From Armigeres subalbatus (lineage: Eukaryota; Arthropoda; Insecta; Diptera; Culicidae): a DNA stretch of 64,000 bases. The number at the start of each line of letters is the position of its first letter. Position 1 is the stretch's first letter. The position numbers and the translations under genes are program-made. Under the pieces are notes generated by a model. The model did no database searches. It was not told the origin of the DNA and saw nothing but the letters and a program-made list of their open reading frames with translations. Shown here one piece after another: positions 9,907 to 20,476 of the stretch. The stretch is taken from NCBI RefSeq assembly GCF_024139115.2, contig NC_085140.1, positions 44,114,180 through 44,178,179 on the forward strand, in the 5' to 3' direction.

Positions 9907-10309
9907 AAAATCATTTTAAAGCAATCAATTCGCTAATCACTGTCGCTATTTCCACTGCCACTGTTGTCACTGCTTATGCTGCTATTTGAAAAGTTCTTCA
10001 GAAGAGTTTTTGCGTCCTCCGAAAACGAATATTTCGCTTTTTTGGGCCATCCGCGAATACTACTTATTAACGGATCAGATGAAACGAGTAGCATATTCAA
10101 AACATCACGGTTCGTTGCTTGTCTTGAAGTTTTTCGGGTGTTGAGTTCTCGATATCTGCTTACCGGATAAACTATGTAAATATGCGAAATATTCGTTTTC
10201 GGAGGACGCAAAAACTCTTCTGAAGAACTTTTCAAATAGCAGCATAAACAGTGACAACAGTGACAGTGAAAATAGCTACAGCGATAGCAATTTATTCTTT
10301 AAAATTTTA
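9907..10309. repeat. Inverted duplication (arms about 130 bp, spacer about 146 bp)
   Basis: The left arm (9907-10037) and right arm (10184-10309) are reverse complements with few differences. They share GAAAACGAATATTTCGC at the inner edge and a TGTCACTGTTGTCACTG region outward. Both arms can encode the same Ser/Asp-rich acidic tail in opposite directions. RNA from either strand would form a long hairpin. Confidence 0.75.
9933..10235 (-). pseudogene. C-terminal coding fragment with acidic tail, family unknown
   Basis: The minus-strand frame of about 100 codons looks protein-like. It has a basic segment (RKTSRQATNRDVLN), a hydrophobic stretch (MLLVSSDPLISSIR) and then KYSFSEDAKTLLKNF. It ends in an acidic Ser/Asp/Gly tail and a stop. 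It could be the end of a transposase or a host gene; I do not recognise it. Its first codons (right arm) are antisense copies of its own tail because of the inverted duplication, so the real upstream exon is missing. No promoter is seen. Confidence 0.35.
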
Positions 10310-10499
10310 GTAAAGTCTTAACCAATAAAGTTATGAAAATATTATCGACTAAAAAGTTCAGGGGATTGATCAGGAAAAAAAACAAAGGATTGTGATTTTA
10401 AAGTGCATTAACGAGATCCATCTCATAGTGAGTCCTTTATGTCCATTTGTCCATATCGTGAATTCAATTGCTCGTTACATTGTTCGGTTGCCATTTATC

Positions 10500-10680
10500 C
10501 GAGTACGTTGGAGGAATGCCATTGAGAAGAACATTTTGTCAGTCGTCATCGTGCAGCCGTGTCGATAAGACGCGCACCCCTAAACGCTACCGTTTGGGCT
10601 GCACCTTCGGCGACTGACAAGGGCTTGATGGAGGGGCTGTGAATCGAACCCATGATCTGCCGTAATCTGGCAAAGTGAAG
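10500..10680 (-). mobile_element. tRNA-like SINE fragment (minus strand)
   Basis: On the minus strand ATGGGTTCGATTCACAGCC (10634-10652) fits a pol III box B. The remainder, with GCAGCCCAAACGGTAGCG, has no clear box A. It is probably a decayed tRNA-derived SINE. Confidence 0.35.
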
Positions 10681-10807
10681 TATACGCCATTTTCCAAAAA
10701 TGGTGTTAACGAGTAGTACTCATCGTACTCTTTAACAGAAAAAATGGAAAACATGTATGTTGTAAATCGATCGTTTGTCGATAACAAAACACTGAAGAAG
10801 TTTTCGA

Positions 10808-10880
10808 ACGGGCTTGGTGGTCATATGGCTACCACTTCTGCCTTATACGCATGAGGTTCAATCCCAGGCCCGTTCCATTC
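10808..10880 (+). mobile_element. tRNA-derived SINE head with A and B boxes
   Basis: ACGGGCTTGG at the start pairs with CCAGGCCCGT at the end, as an acceptor-like stem. Between them are a box-A-like TGGTCATATGGCTACCA and a box B GGTTCAATCCC (10855-10865). The cloverleaf is imperfect and no clear anticodon arm is seen, so it is a SINE promoter or tRNA relic rather than a working tRNA gene. Confidence 0.6.
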
Positions 10881-11084
10881 CTTCTACTTTGTATCTTTCC
10901 ATATATTTCTCATGTTCTAGCAATCGCTAGAACTGGAAATGGGCTTTCATACCGTTTCCATCTTCTATCATTCACCTACAACTTTGACTATAGTTCTAGC
11001 AGGTAACTGTTAGAATTCGAAATGAGCGAAAAAGCTCGTTTCGGCATCCAATAATATACCACCCTTTCATTACTATCACATTGG

Positions 11085-11430
11085 CAACCCGTTAACCAAG
11101 ACGAACCTCTGCCATAGAACCCAACCCCCAGATTCCAATAAAATTCCGCATGAACTCGTGGCGAGTGCAGAGGTGTTCTCGGCTTGCAGTGGGGGAGGTA
11201 TTTGCATCAACGATTCCTTCCCATCCCCGATGACCGTGAGGACGTGGCCAGCGCCGTTATCGACCATTTAAAATACTAGCGCTCTCGGACTGTGCACATT
11301 GAGGTTGGAGAGCAAATCCCATGCTTCCATCCATTGGTTCCCTGTGCAATTGCGATTGTTCTGGTCAATCACGGAGTAGCAACTACGAAATGCACGGTCG
11401 TCATGCTCATGCTCATGCTCATGCTCAACA
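11085..11430. repeat. Dispersed repeat ending in (CATGCT)n, copy 2
   Basis: It matches 600-930 in the same block order and ends in a longer (CATGCT)n tail (11401-11425). See that entry. Confidence 0.6.
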
Positions 11431-11559
11431 AAACACTGAAGAAGTTTTCAAGTAGAAAACGAAATACGTATCTGGTTGATACATAAGTGAATATAGCGGA
11501 AGTAAATGGAAGTTTGAAAAAAATTTAACCTCATAATTCGGTAATTATTAGCAGAAAAT

Positions 11560-12345
11560 TATATTTCGACCTAATGGTCATATGACCTAATGTCTATTCG
11601 ACGTCCAAGTGGTATAGATTCATCGTAGTTGGTTAGAGATGTTCGTAAAAAGTCAATATCCAGTCGGGAATATTCTCGTATTATTTATTCTTTTTATGAA
11701 CCCATGACTCTTTGGACAATACCCAGCCAACACAAAGTCGCATATAATAGCGAATAAGTATACACGGTGGAGGCGATATTGGCGCATGCCTCCATATGAC
11801 TGCATACAAAGTGTACGTATATGGGCTCCACTTTGTACACTTAGTCGCTATGATATACGATCTTGTGTTTGCTGGGTATTGGAGCCATAATTATGTGACT
11901 TTTAGAAACACCGCAAAAAAAAATTCATTTTTTATTGTTATTGACTAAAGTTTCTTTCTTTCAAATATCCATTCGACGGAAAGTCACTAAATGTACTAAA
12001 TGTAGACTAAATGTACCAAGATTATTAATTCGAAAATACGCTTCCTACCAAATATCTTTTCGACCAAATGTACGAAGATTCTTCATTCTTAAATCTGATT
12101 TCGACTAAATGTCCATTCGACGTAGTGTCCTTTCGACCAAATGGCCTACGTCTCTAGTGGATTGAAAATTTATTTTCGACTAAATGTCCCTTCGACCAAA
12201 TGTCCATTCGACGTAATGTCCTTTTGACCAAATGTCATTCGACGAAACAATATTGATTCGTTTCGGCTTATTGTTTTGTTCAGCCTAGTGGCATTCGGCC
12301 AAATGACTTTTGGCCGAATGGGTTTCGGCCAAACGACCCTTCCCC
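11560..12345. repeat. Degenerate TTCGACCAAATGTCC repeat region
   Basis: Many spaced copies of TTCGACnAAATGTCC occur at 11560-11610 and 11970-12345, ending with GGCCGAATGGGTTTCGGCC. It is interrupted by a separate MITE at 11718-11880. It belongs to the same loose family as 6152-6412 and 8832-9105. Confidence 0.6.
11718..11880. mobile_element. MITE with about 45-bp terminal inverted repeats
   Basis: The left end AATACCCAGCCAACACAA is matched in inverse by TTGTGTTTGCTGGGTATT. The complementarity continues inward over AGTCGCATATAATAGCGA-like sequence for about 45 bp. The 160-bp length and coding-free centre fit a MITE. A TA target duplication is possible because TA sits at both ends. Confidence 0.75.
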
Positions 12346-12445
12346 TATACGTTCATATATGTCCTACAAAAGATTATATAAGTGATTTAATTAGTCAGGT
12401 AAAGTTGTCCCGTGGGTACGTTTTGTACTAATCTCCCCTACATTG

Positions 12446-12714
12446 TGTTGAAGGCTCTGTCTTCTCGATGCAGACTGGATGTCTTCTCGATGTAAGCCAA
12501 TCGAGCATTGAGAACTGTCAAAACGTGAGCCAAATGAACGTTGTTATTGTTGCAGATTGAGACGAAGTTGAGAGGTATTGAGATAGATTTTAAGAAAAGT
12601 TTCATCGAATAAACAATTTGTTTTACTTTCGCGAGTAGAAGTAATCTAGTTTATGTATCGTGTTTCGCCTATTTGTATTGCACTTTTATTTTAGTGATAA
12701 TGCTTATTTAAACA
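12446..12714 (+). mobile_element. Possible solo LTR (TGTTG...AACA)
   Basis: The segment opens with TGTTGAAGG, carries AATAAA at about 12609 and ends in AAACA, the layout of a Ty1/copia-type LTR. No matching second LTR or target-site duplication is seen, so this is tentative. Confidence 0.3.
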
Positions 12715-12919
12715 CTGTTAGTGGACAGACAAACATATTCTAAATTGTTATCAAATGCAAAGTCATATACAAGCTTCAACATTTTGCGCTGCGGCAAGTG
12801 CTGGAAGCGTTTGCTAACAAAAGAAACAGCGTTGCTAAATTGTCTGGAAAAGTATTTGCATATCTCTCATTATAGGATCCTTAGTTTGCACAGTGTTGAG
12901 TAGTGTTCCTCGCTTGAAC

Positions 12920-13005
12920 TTGGACATTGATTAGCTGCCCCTATGATGGGGAACAGAGGCTGTTGTGAGCCGCTTTTAGGATGGAGAACAGGCAATGGAA
13001 ATGTC
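12920..13005 (-). mobile_element. Fragment of the GC-rich retroelement-like family
   Basis: The minus strand aligns with 1755-1820: CTGTTCTCCAT..CGGCTCACAACAGC..CTGTTCCCCAT..GGGGCAGCTAATCA. It is a short dispersed fragment. Confidence 0.55.
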
Positions 13006-13795
13006 ACCTTTTTACCGTAATCATCGTCGAGTTGAAAAAAAAGTTTTATAAACAGAATTAGGAATGATTTCATATGCAAATGTCGAAGAAAGTGTAAAAA
13101 AGTAAATTATGGAGTACTGTGAACAACCATAATTGTTGTTCGATTTCACAATTTAGCCAATTTTTTTGTTCTTGTTTTGCCACGACACTTGAAAATGCAT
13201 GTAAAATAGACGAGTTCAAGAAAGATTCGGCTCAACCCAAAGAAATGGTTTGTACTATCACAATGATAGCAATCCACGTATAACCCAGAACATGCTGGCG
13301 ATTGTAAAACGTTGAGCTAATATATAATATATTTATATTTTTGTGACAGTTACAACTAACGTAGAGCCAAATGACATAAACACTGCATGATGCAATTCAT
13401 CAATCATGAAACTTTAACAAAGTGCCATCGCCATTCGCTTTCTTTGAAGAATCAACCATCGTGCTTTCGACACGGAAGCAGCTTAACCTGACAAGTCCTG
13501 AAAAATGCCTTTCACGACAATATAATAGCACCTTTGGGTGATAAATCTGTTTCAAATGATCCCAAAGGTCTCATTGCTCCCCTTTATGCACGGATCACGA
13601 ACTGTACACACCATTATCCAGGTGTGTTTTAGAAATTTTCCCATCAAGCAGCTTAAAACGAAGATATTCATATCGGCCGGCTATTTTGGCTTGACCTAAC
13701 CAACAACAGCGCCAGAAGCGAAAAAATCCAACGAAATATATTTATTGTTTAGAATAAAATGCTAATAAATCACGACACAGCGATAGAGCTCTTTG
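13006..13795. other. Unique-looking non-coding sequence
   Basis: No repeat, protein family or RNA gene is recognised. The stretch leads up to the possible promoter at 13829. Confidence 0.45.
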
Positions 13796-13824
13796 TTGAT
13801 GCTCCGTTGTCGTCGTCGTTAGCC

Positions 13825-13862
13825 GGACAAATCAGTCCCGCACCAAGCCGGTTGGTGGTCGG
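13825..13862 (+). promoter_or_regulatory. Possible arthropod core promoter (Inr plus DPE)
   Basis: TCAGTC at about 13831 fits the arthropod initiator. Counting its A as +1, GGTCG falls at +28 to +32, which matches the downstream promoter element RGWYV at the required spacing. The area is GC-rich and not obviously repeated. No coding exon follows that I can recognise. It may be the 5' UTR of a gene continuing beyond this region, or chance. Confidence 0.3.
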
Positions 13863-13962
13863 TCGGTCGGCTTTGCACCGGACAGCTCCAAACTTCTATA
13901 GTTCAGCGAGTTTTCCTTCCTTCCTGGAGCGGCGGAGCCGAAACGGAACGGAACGGATTTAA

Positions 13963-15165
13963 AATACAAAACGGAAACTCAAATTATGGCATATAAATAT
14001 AAATCATAAATTTTGCACATTTTTCAAAGGCCCCTGTCGCAGGCCCAAGAGCTGACGAGGCGCGGCCGGCTGCAATCAACACCTTTGTGTTGTGATTGCA
14101 AGGCTGGTCCTGAACGAGGTGTTGGCGAGGTGAGAAATACGGGTGTGTTTGATTTGCATCACGTACAATATTTCGCTTGAATCATGTGAAATCTTCGTGC
14201 GGAGCAGTAGTCGATTTAGATTGAGGGAGTTTGATGGAATTAGTTCCAAAAATATAGAGGGCATTATTTATGAAAACTTATAATTCAGTAGCTAGATTAG
14301 CAATGTTTCCTCTGAAAGCATTAGCAAATTTGATTAGGGGAAAATTGTGATTACTATAAAAATGTAATGCACTACTACAAAAAATGTTTTAACTACAAAA
14401 AATTAGGCACATCGATTGTAGCGAGAGGTGTAATTACGTCATTGGTACGTAATATTTCTAATACTCCATCCATCATATTGTATGAGAACCTTTGATCCCA
14501 TTCATACATATTTGGAAGACTACTTCAGAGCCCCAAGTTATCCAATTCACCATTCACTTCTTAGTAGGCAAAGGTTATGTGGAAATCGAGGCAATATTTT
14601 AATGGAATTAAGTATCATATTTTCCCATGTAAAAATATAGGCGCCTAAACGTGCACGAACAATCTTCACGAAACGAAACGAACAAGCGTCCCATCGCCAA
14701 GTGGATTCACATGCGATATGTACAAAGGCGTCCAAAAATGCAAAGGCTCTTCCTAACGTAATGCAATTGTAGAAGCAAATGCATAAATTCCGGCCAAAAC
14801 CCTGCTCGTTTGCAGCCCATGCATGCACTTTCGGGTGGCTTAAGGCATCCTGAATCCCACATGCGAAGATACGCGCGCGCTCTCCATCCACCCTATCCTT
14901 CTCTGCTTCGTCCATTCACTTACTGTACTGGTGGGTGTTTCGAGCAGAAAAAAAGACTTAGGCCTACGAAGCCAGAACCTGGAACCAGACTCAGACGCAA
15001 ACGATGGCGACGACGCTCCACTCGAGACGGAGAAACTGTGGCGGTTCTTGTACAACTATTTGTACAACATGCATCGCAGGCCTCCGCCACACACATGAGG
15101 TTCAGTGCTGTCATGGTGGTTACTCCAAGTTACTCACTGAGTAACCAGCTCTCGGGACCAAAAAA
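13963..15165. other. Unique-looking sequence, no gene recognised
   Basis: Open frames of up to 182 codons exist (plus strand 14810-15358, minus strand 14547-14915) but have no recognisable domain, and the first runs into the satellite. A hairpin lies at 14072-14102. The segment TTCAGTGCTGTCATGG (15102) and GAGTAACCAGCTC recur near the related patch at 44870-44910. Confidence 0.5.
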
Positions 15166-15169
15166 AAAT

Positions 15170-18100
15170 TTTTTTTGCCCTCTTTTCACCGAAACGAAAA
15201 ATAATTTTCTTCTGAAAAATTGTCCGCACTCTAAGATCGCTTTTACTGCTCCTACCATTCTGAAATCGTTCCCCCTTATATTCTCCATGTATCCTATTCG
15301 GGATTCCCGCTCCCCTAGAACGTATTATTTGAACATTTTGCACCCCCGTAGATTTTGAAATATGTCCTCTGCAGGATCTCCGCCCTCCTATACGAATCCC
15401 TCTAACTGATTTGCGCCTCCTTAGATTAAAAAAAAAGTTCTCTACGGGATCTAGAACGTATTATTTGAACTTTTTTGCGCCCCCGTAGAATTTATTTAAA
15501 TATCTCCGCCCTCCTATACGTATTCCTCTAACTTTTTTTGCGCCCCCGTAGATTTCAAAATATGTCCTCTACGGGATTTCCGCTCCCCAAAAACGTATTA
15601 CTCGAACTGTTAGCGCCCCTGTAGATTTAAAAATATGTCCTCGGCAGGATCTCCGCCCTCCCATACGTGATCCTCTAACTTTTTTTGCGCCCCTGCAGAT
15701 TTAAAAACATGTCCTCCACGGGATTTCCGCTCTCCTAGAACGTATTATTAGAACTTTTTTCGCCCCGTGGATTTAGAAATATGTCCTCTGTAGGATTTTC
15801 ACCCCTATATGTATTACTCTAACTTTTTGCGCCCCTTAGATTTCAAAATATGTCCTCTATGGGATTTCTGCTCTCTTAAAACGTATTTTTCGAACTGTTT
15901 GCGCCCCCGTACATTTTGAAATATTTCCTCTACAGGATCGCCACCCTCCTATACTTATTTCTCTAACTTTTTTGCGGCCCTTAGAAATCAAAATATGTTC
16001 TCTACGGAATTTCCGCTCCCCTAGAACGTACCATTCAAACTTTTTTGCGCCCCCGATTTAGAAATATGTACTCTGCAGGACCTCCGCCCTCCTATACGAA
16101 TTTCTCTATTTTGTGCCCCTGTAGATTTTGAAATATGTCCTCTGTAGGATCTCCGCCCTCCTATATGTATTCCTCTAACTGATTTGCGCCTCCGTAGATT
16201 AAAAAAAAGTCCTCTACGCGATTCCCATCCCCTAGAACGTATTATTCTATTTTTTTGCGCCCAAGTAGATTTTGGAATTTTATACGTATTCCTCTAACTT
16301 TTTTGCGCCCCTGTAGATTGAAAACAAATCCTCTTCAGGGTTTCCGCCTTCATAGAAGGTATCATTCAAACTTTTTGCGCCCCCGTGGATTTAGAAATAT
16401 GTCCTCTGCAGGATCTCCGCCCTCCTATACGTATTCCTCTAATTTATTTGCACCCCCTAAGATTTCAAAATATGTCCTCTACGGGATTTCCGCTCCCCTA
16501 GAACGTAATTTTCGAACTTTTCAAGCCCCCATAGAATTAGAAATATGTCCTCCGTACTCCTATACGTATTCCTCTAACTTTTTTTTGCGCAACTGTTGAT
16601 TTAAACAAAAAAAAAATCCGCTTCCGATTTCCGTATTGTTCGAACTTTTTTGCGCCCCCGAGGATTTAGAAATATATCCTCTGCAGAATCTCCGCCATCC
16701 TATACGTATTCCTCTAACTTTTTTGCGCCCCCTAAGATTTCAAAATATGTCCTCCACGGGATTTCCGCTCCCCTAAAACGTATTATTCGAACTGTTTGCG
16801 CCCCCGTAGATTTAGAAATATGTCCTCTGCAGGATCTCCATCCTCCTATAAGTGTTCCTCTAACTTTTTTTTGCGCCCTGGTAGAATTAAAAAAAATTGT
16901 CCGCTTCGCGATTTCCACCCCCTAGAACGTATAATTCAAACTTTTTTGCGCCCCCGTGCATATAGAAATATGTACTCTGAAGGATCTCCGCCCTCCTATA
17001 TGTATTCCTCTTACTTTTTTGCGCCCTGTAGATTTAAAAAAAAATGTCAGCTTCGGGATATCCGCACCCTAGAACGTATTATTCGAACTTTTTTGCGCCC
17101 CCGTAGATTTCAAAATATGTCCTCTACTGGATTTCCGCTCCCCTAAAACGTATTTTTCGAACTGTTTGCGCCCCCGTAGATTTAGAAATATCTCCTCTGA
17201 AGGATCTCCGCCCTTCTATACGTGTTCCTTTAACTTTTGTTGCGCCCCTGTAGATTAAAAAAAATTGTCCGCTTCGGGATTTCCGCCCCATAAAATGTAT
17301 TATTCGAACATTATTGCGCCCTCATTAATTTAGAAATATGCCCTCTGCTGGATCTCCGCCCTCCTATATGTATTCTTCTTACTTTATTTGCGCCCTGTAG
17401 ATTTAAGGAAAATTTTCCGCTTCGGGATTTCCGCCCGATAGAACGTATTATTCGAACTTTTTGCGCCCCGTGGATATGAAAATATGTCCTCTGCAGGATC
17501 TCCGCCCTCCTATACGAATTTCTTCAACTTTTTGCGCCCCCGTAGATTTCAAAATATGTCCTCTAGGGGATTTCCGCTACCCTAGAACGTATTATTCAAA
17601 CTTTTTTGCGCCCCCGTGGATTTAGAAATATGTCCTCTGCAGTATCTCCACCCTCCTATAGGTGTTCCTCTAACTTTTTTTTGCGCCCTGGTAGAATTAA
17701 AAAAAATTGTCCGCTTTTGGATTTCCGCCCCCGAGAACGTATTATTCAAACTTTTCTGCGCCCCCGTAGAATTAGAAATATGACGTCTGCATGATCTCTG
17801 CCCTCCTTACTTTTTTGCGCCCTGTAGATTTAAAAAAAATGGTCAGCTTCGGGATATCCGCCCCCTAGAACGTATTATTCGAATTTTTTTGCGCCCCCGT
17901 AGATTTCAAAATATGTCCTCTACGGGATTTCCGCTACCCTAGAACGTATTATTCAAACTTTTTTGCGCCCCCGTGAATTTAGAAATATGTCCTCTGCAGG
18001 ATCTCCACCCCCTTATTGGTGTTCCGCTGACCTTCGTGTTCTCCCCGGTTGCATTACAAAAAGTTGTCCCGATTGGGATTTCCGCCCCCGAGAACGTATT

Positions 18101-20476
18101 ATTCAAACTTTTTTGCGCCCCCGTAGAATTAGAAATATGACGTCTGCATGATCTCTGCCCTCCTATATGTATTCCTCTTACTTTTTTGCGCCCTGTAGAT
18201 TTAAAAAAAAATGGTCAGCTTCGGGATATCCGCCCCCTAGAACGTATTATTCGAACTGTTTGCGCCCCCGTAGATTTAGAAATATGTCCTCTGAAGGATC
18301 TCCGCCCTCCTATACGTGTTCCTTTAACTTTTTTTGCGCCCCTGTAGATTAAAAAAAATTGTCCGCTTCGGGATTTCCGCCCCATTATATGTATTATTCG
18401 AACACTATTGCGCCCTCATTAATTAAGAAATATGCCCTCTGCTGGATCTCCGCCCTCCTATATGTATTCCTCTTACTTTTTTTGCGCCCTGCAGATTTTA
18501 AGAAAATTTTCCGCTTCGGGATTTCCGCCCCCTGGAACGTATTATTCGAACTTTTTTGCGCCCCCGTGGATATGAAAATATGTCCTCTGCAGGATCTCCG
18601 CCCTCCTATACGAATTTCTTCAACTTTTTTGCGCCCCCGTAGATTTCAAAATATGTCCTCTAAGGGATTTCCGCTCCCCTAAAACGTATTATTTGAACTG
18701 TTTAATCGCCCCCGTAGATTTAGACATATGTCCTCTGCAGGATCTCCGCCCTCCTATACGTGTTCCTTTAACTTTTTTTGCGCCCCTGTAGATCCGCCCC
18801 ATAAAATGTATTATTCGAACATTATTGCGCCCTCATTAATTTAGAAATATGCCCTCTGCTGGATCTCCGCCCTCCTATATGTATTCCTCTTACTTTTTTT
18901 GCGCCCTGTAGATTTTAAGAAAATTTTCCGCTTCGGGATTTCCGCCCCCTAGAACGTATTATTCGAACTTTTTTGCGCCCCCGTGGATATGAAAATATGT
19001 CCTCTGCAGGATCTCCGCCCTCCTATACGAATTTCTTCAACTTTTTTGCGCCCCCGTAAATTTAAAATATGTCCTCTACGGGATTTCCGCTACCCTAGAA
19101 CGTATTATTCAAACTTTTTTGCGCCCCCGTGGATTTAGAAATATGTCCTCTGCAGGATCTCCACCCTCCTATACGTATTCCTCTAATTTATTTGCGCCCC
19201 CTAAGATTTCAAAATATGTCCGCTACGGGATTTCCGCTCCCCTAGAACGTAATTTTCGAACTTTTCAAGCCCCCATAGATTTATAAATATGTCTTCCGCC
19301 CTCCTATACGTATTCCTCTAACTTTTTTTTGCGCAACTGTTGATTTAAAAAAAAACCGCTTCCGATTTCCGTATTGCTCAAACTTTTTTGCGCCCCCGAG
19401 GATTAAGAAATGTATCCTCTGCAGAATCTCCGTCATCCTATACGTATTCCTCTAACTTTTTTGCGCCCCCTAAGATTTCAAAATATGTCCTCCACGGGAT
19501 TTCCGCTCCCCTAAAATGTATTATTCGAACTGTTTGCGCCCCCCGTAGATTTAGAAATATGTCCTCTGCACCCTCCTATAGGTGTTCCTCTAACTTTTTT
19601 TTGTGCCCTGGTAGAATTAAAAAAAAATGTCCGCTTTGGGATTTCCGCCCCCGAGAACGTATTATTCAAACTTTTTTGCGCCCCCGTAGAATTAGAAATA
19701 TGTCCTCTGCATGATCTCTGCCCTCCTGTATGTATTCCTCTTACTTTTTTGCGCCCTGTAGATTTTAAAAAAAATGTCAGCTTCGGGATATCCGCCCCCT
19801 ATAACGTATTATTCGAACTTTTTTGCGCCCCCGTAGATTTCAAAATATGTCCTCTACGGGATTTCCGCTCCCCTTACACGTATTATTCGAATTGTTTGCG
19901 CCCCCGTAGATTTAGAAATATGTCCTCTGAAGGATCTCCGCCCTCCTATACGTGTTCCTTTAACTTTTTTTGCGCCCCTGTAGATTTAAAAAAGTTGTCC
20001 GCTTCGGGATTTCCTCCCCATAAAATGTATTATTCGAACATTATTGCGCCCTCATCAATTTATAAATATGCCCTCTGCTGGATCTCCGCCCTCCTATATG
20101 TATTCCTCTTACTTTTTTGCGCCCTGTAGATTTTAAGAAAATTTTCCGTTTCGGGATTTCCGCCCCCTTGAACGTATTATTCGAACTTTTTGCCCCCCGT
20201 GGATATGAAAATATGTCCTCTGCAGGATCTCCGCCCTCCTATACGAATTTCTTCAACTTTTTTGCGCCCCCATAGATTTCAAAATATGTCCTCTACGGGA
20301 TTTCCGCTCCCCTAGAACGTATTACTCAAACTTTTTTGCGCCCCCGTGGATTTAGAAATATGTCCTCTGTAGGATCTCCGCCCTCCTATATGTATTCCTC
20401 TAACTAACTTGCGCCTCCTTAGATTTAAAAATATGTCCTCTATGGGATTACCCTTTGCAGGATCTCCTATACGTAT
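15170..20476. repeat. Satellite 1: about 74-bp monomers, about 70 copies
   Basis: Monomers begin near TTTTTTGCGCCCCCGTAGA and continue through AAATATGTCCTCT, (A/G)GGAT(T/C)TCCGC and (A/T)ACGTATT. Several subtypes alternate: one with TTCAAAATATG..CTACGGGATTTCCGC, one with TTAGAAATATG..CTGCAGGATCTCCGC, and one with AAAATTGTCCGCTTCGGG. The array has higher-order structure: a block near 16437-16860 recurs near 19182-19590, and an AACATTATTGCGCCCTCA subtype recurs at 17307, 18401, 18818 and 20037. The plus strand is C/T-rich. Open frames of 60-126 codons are repeat artefacts. Confidence 0.9.

Noticed and set aside
10808..10880. Functional tRNA gene
   Set aside because: An acceptor-like pairing exists, but the anticodon arm is not convincing and the sequence runs on like a SINE.
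12446..12714. Confirmed solo LTR
   Set aside because: No target duplication (CATTG versus CTGTT) and no second copy in the window, so it is kept only as a low-confidence feature.
14810..15358. 182-codon plus-strand frame before satellite 1
   Set aside because: No domain and low-complexity Arg-rich content; it runs into satellite sequence.
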